Positions 12,653-13,765 of a stretch of 13,765 nucleotides of DNA are shown here, in pieces. A program made the position numbers and the translations under genes. The stretch is from positions 1 through 13,765 of the forward strand of contig JBFWZG010000098.1 of NCBI GenBank assembly GCA_050185515.1. The letters are read 5' to 3'. Source of the DNA: JAQSWP01 sp050185515 (GTDB taxonomy: Bacteria > Pseudomonadota > Alphaproteobacteria > Reyranellales > JAQSWP01). Every line of letters begins with the position of its first letter. Position 1 is the first letter of the stretch. The notes beneath the pieces were generated by a model. That model had not been told where the DNA came from. It made no database searches and saw only the letters and a list, made by a program, of their open reading frames with translations.

Positions 12653-13378
12653 TCAGGTCCGCGTCAGGCCCAGCGCCTGGCGCTGCAGCACCGCCAGCTC
12701 GCCCACGCCCTTGCGCGCCAGGCGAAACAGCTCGGCGAACTGCGCGTCGGTGAAGGGATCCTTCTCCGCCGTGCCCTGCACCTCGACGATCTGGCCGTTG
12801 GCGGTCAGCACGAAATTGGCGTCGGCCTCGGCGGTGCTGTCCTCGGCATAGTCGAGATCGAGCACGGCGGCGTTCTTGTAGAGGCCGCAGGAGATCGCCG
12901 CGACCTGGCCGGTCAGCGGCATCTTGATCAGCTTGCCCTGGGCCAGCAGCCGGGCGAAGGCCGAATGCAGGGCGATCCACGAGCCGGTGACCGAGGCGGT
13001 GCGCGTGCCGCCATCGGCCTGGATGACGTCGCAATCGACCTTGACCTGCATCTCGCCCATCAGCTTGAGATCGGTGACGGCGCGCAGCGCGCGGCCGATC
13101 AGGCGCTGGATCTCCTGGGTGCGGCCGCTCTGCCTGCCCTTGGCCGCCTCGCGGTCGGTGCGGGTATTGGTCGAGCGGGGCAGCATGCCGTATTCGGCCG
13201 TCACCCAGCCCTGGCCGGTATTGCGCAGGAAGGGCGGCACGCGCTCCTCGACGGAAGCCGTGCACAGCACATGGGTATCGCCGAATTTCACCAGGCACGA
13301 GCCTTCGGCGTGCTTGGAAAATCCGGTGACGAATTCGATGGCGCGCAACTGGTCTGGCGCGCGGCCTGAAGGACGCAT
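12653..13378 (-). CDS. rph: Ribonuclease PH
   Basis: RNase PH is a phosphate-dependent 3'-5' exoribonuclease that trims the 3' ends of tRNA precursors; it works as a hexamer. The 241-residue product is normal in length. It has RPSGRAPDQLRAIEF at the start, GSCLVKFGDTHVLCTASVEE (26-45), GWVTAEYGMLPRSTNTR, GRTQEIQRLIGRALR (phosphate-binding Arg region), DCDVIQADGGTRTASVTG and DLDYAEDSTAEAD, which supplies catalytic acidic residues. No frameshift is seen, unlike the well-known broken rph of some Escherichia coli K-12 strains. It heads the rph-rdgB-hemW group and is divergent from hrcA, as in many alphaproteobacteria. A TATAGG-like -10 lies near 13410-13415 on the minus strand, without a good -35. 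Confidence 0.96.
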   Translation of the reverse strand: MRPSGRAPDQLRAIEFVTGFSKHAEGSCLVKFGDTHVLCTASVEERVPPFLRNTGQGWVTAEYGMLPRSTNTRTDREAAKGRQSGRTQEIQRLIGRALRAVTDLKLMGEMQVKVDCDVIQADGGTRTASVTGSWIALHSAFARLLAQGKLIKMPLTGQVAAISCGLYKNAAVLDLDYAEDSTAEADANFVLTANGQIVEVQGTAEKDPFTDAQFAELFRLARKGVGELAVLQRQALGLTRT

Positions 13379-13441
13379 TAATCAGCCTCGATCTGCAAGA
13401 TTTGGCCGGACCCTATAGCAGCCGCGCCGCCGAATCCACCC

Positions 13442-13478
13442 GCCAGCGACGCCCGGCCTCGCATTGACGCTGGCCGGG
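13442..13478. repeat. Paired inverted repeats over the hrcA promoter
   Basis: GCCAGCG (13442-13448) matches CGCTGGC (13468-13474), and CCCGGCC (13452-13458) matches GGCCGGG (13472-13478). The right arms overlap the -35 and spacer of the hrcA promoter, so they could be a control site. GC-rich chance is also possible. Confidence 0.25.
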
Positions 13479-13492
13479 GGGCTCACTAGATT
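13464..13492 (+). promoter_or_regulatory. hrcA: Housekeeping-type promoter of hrcA
   Basis: TTGACG (13464-13469), 17 bases, TAGATT (13487-13492). In the alphaproteobacterial frame this reads ATTGAC-N17-CTAGAT against CTTGAC-N17-CTATAT, five of six at both boxes. Transcription would start near 13499, about 19 bases before the ATG. No CIRCE element (TTAGCACTC-N9-GAGTGCTAA) is present in the gap. Confidence 0.5.
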
Positions 13493-13517
13493 CGATCCCA
13501 CGGAAAAACGCGGTAAA

Positions 13518-13765
13518 ATGCAGAGAATTCTCGGGCAGATAGGCGGACTGGCGAAAGGCGATGCGCAGGCGTCGACCGAACGGCTGATCGTCGAGCTGAA
13601 CGACCGCAGCCGCGAGATTTTCCGCCGCGTCGTTGAATCCTATTTCGAGACCGGCGAACCGGTCGGCTCGCGCACCATCGCCCGCAAGCTGAGCGAGAAC
13701 CTGTCGCCGGCCACCATCCGCAACGTCATGTCCGACCTGCAGGATCTCGGCCTGCTGTTCGCCCC
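13518..13765 (+). CDS. hrcA: Heat-inducible transcription repressor HrcA, N-terminal part (runs off right edge)
   Basis: HrcA represses groESL and sometimes dnaK by binding CIRCE operators and is kept active by GroEL. The 82 complete codons give a charged start (MQRILGQIGGLAKGDAQAST) and then the HrcA winged-helix region: ELNDRSREIFRRVVESYFET (about 25-44), GEPVGSRTIARKLSENLSPATIRNVMSDL in two parts, and LGLLFAP at the edge. That order and wording are diagnostic. Many HrcA proteins begin close to the LNDRSREIF segment, so the first 24 residues are an extension. No strong SD is visible before ATG 13518 and a later start cannot be excluded. It is divergent from rph; in many alphaproteobacteria grpE and dnaK follow downstream, beyond this window. 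Confidence 0.93.
   Translation, partial: MQRILGQIGGLAKGDAQASTERLIVELNDRSREIFRRVVESYFETGEPVGSRTIARKLSENLSPATIRNVMSDLQDLGLLFA

Noticed and set aside
13379..13517. CIRCE operator or RpoH promoter before hrcA
   Set aside because: No TTAGCACTC/GAGTGCTAA pair and no CTTGAA-N13-CCCAT-like pattern; the sigma-70-like promoter explains the region better.
1..13765. CRISPR array, insertion sequence or prophage genes
   Set aside because: No regularly spaced direct repeats, transposase, integrase or phage structural motifs were seen on either strand.

Overview
The window is very GC-rich and reads as alphaproteobacterial chromosome. The best fit is a Rhodospirillales- or Rhizobiales-like lineage, inferred from protein style and gene order rather than from any database search. 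Almost every base from about 860 to the right end is packed core metabolism and housekeeping. The left end, about 1-858, looks different: it is visibly less GC-rich, rich in palindromes, and carries the start of a probable secreted calcium-binding (RTX-like) protein that runs off the left edge.

Layout, left to right. (1) 1-440, minus: 5' part of an acidic Asp/Asn/Gly-rich secreted-type protein. It is preceded by a gene-free stretch (441-858) with several perfect inverted repeats. (2) 859-1881, minus, cobT; then, divergent on plus, cobS (1943-2755), a CobC-like histidine phosphatase (from 2784, broken by a 100-N assembly gap at 3170-3269) and a SAM methyltransferase (3316-4059). CobT and CobS, with a candidate CobC phosphatase, assemble the nucleotide loop of cobalamin. 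(3) 4194-4883, plus: exported SYLF/Ysc84 protein with its own candidate promoter and a leader hairpin. It converges with an exported ankyrin-repeat protein (4909-5475, minus). (4) 5626-6237, plus: LysE/RhtB exporter. (5) Minus-strand group rsmI - yraN - SirB1/TPR protein - gshB (9523 down to 6247). (6) 9517-10794, plus: lipoprotein of the LppC/LpoA (penicillin-binding-protein activator) type, head-to-head with rsmI. (7) Minus-strand group rph - rdgB - hemW (13378 down to 10791). (8) 13518 to the right end, plus: 5' part of hrcA, divergent from rph.

The genes do ordinary jobs: B12 nucleotide-loop assembly, glutathione synthesis, 16S rRNA 2'-O-methylation (RsmI), tRNA 3' trimming (RNase PH), nucleotide-pool cleaning (RdgB), heme trafficking (HemW), envelope maintenance and heat-shock control (HrcA). 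The rsmI/lpoA head-to-head pair and the rdgB-hemW pair are also found in Escherichia coli, so these neighbourhoods are conserved.

I found no convincing undescribed multi-gene system. The observations most worth a second look are small ones: a leader fold that would hide the only Shine-Dalgarno-like stretch of the RTX-like gene; head-to-head genes (rsmI and lppC) whose non-ATG start codons overlap; a hairpin in the SYLF leader; an orphan signal-peptide-like mini-ORF between rph and rdgB; and an assembly gap that removes the end of the cobC-like gene.
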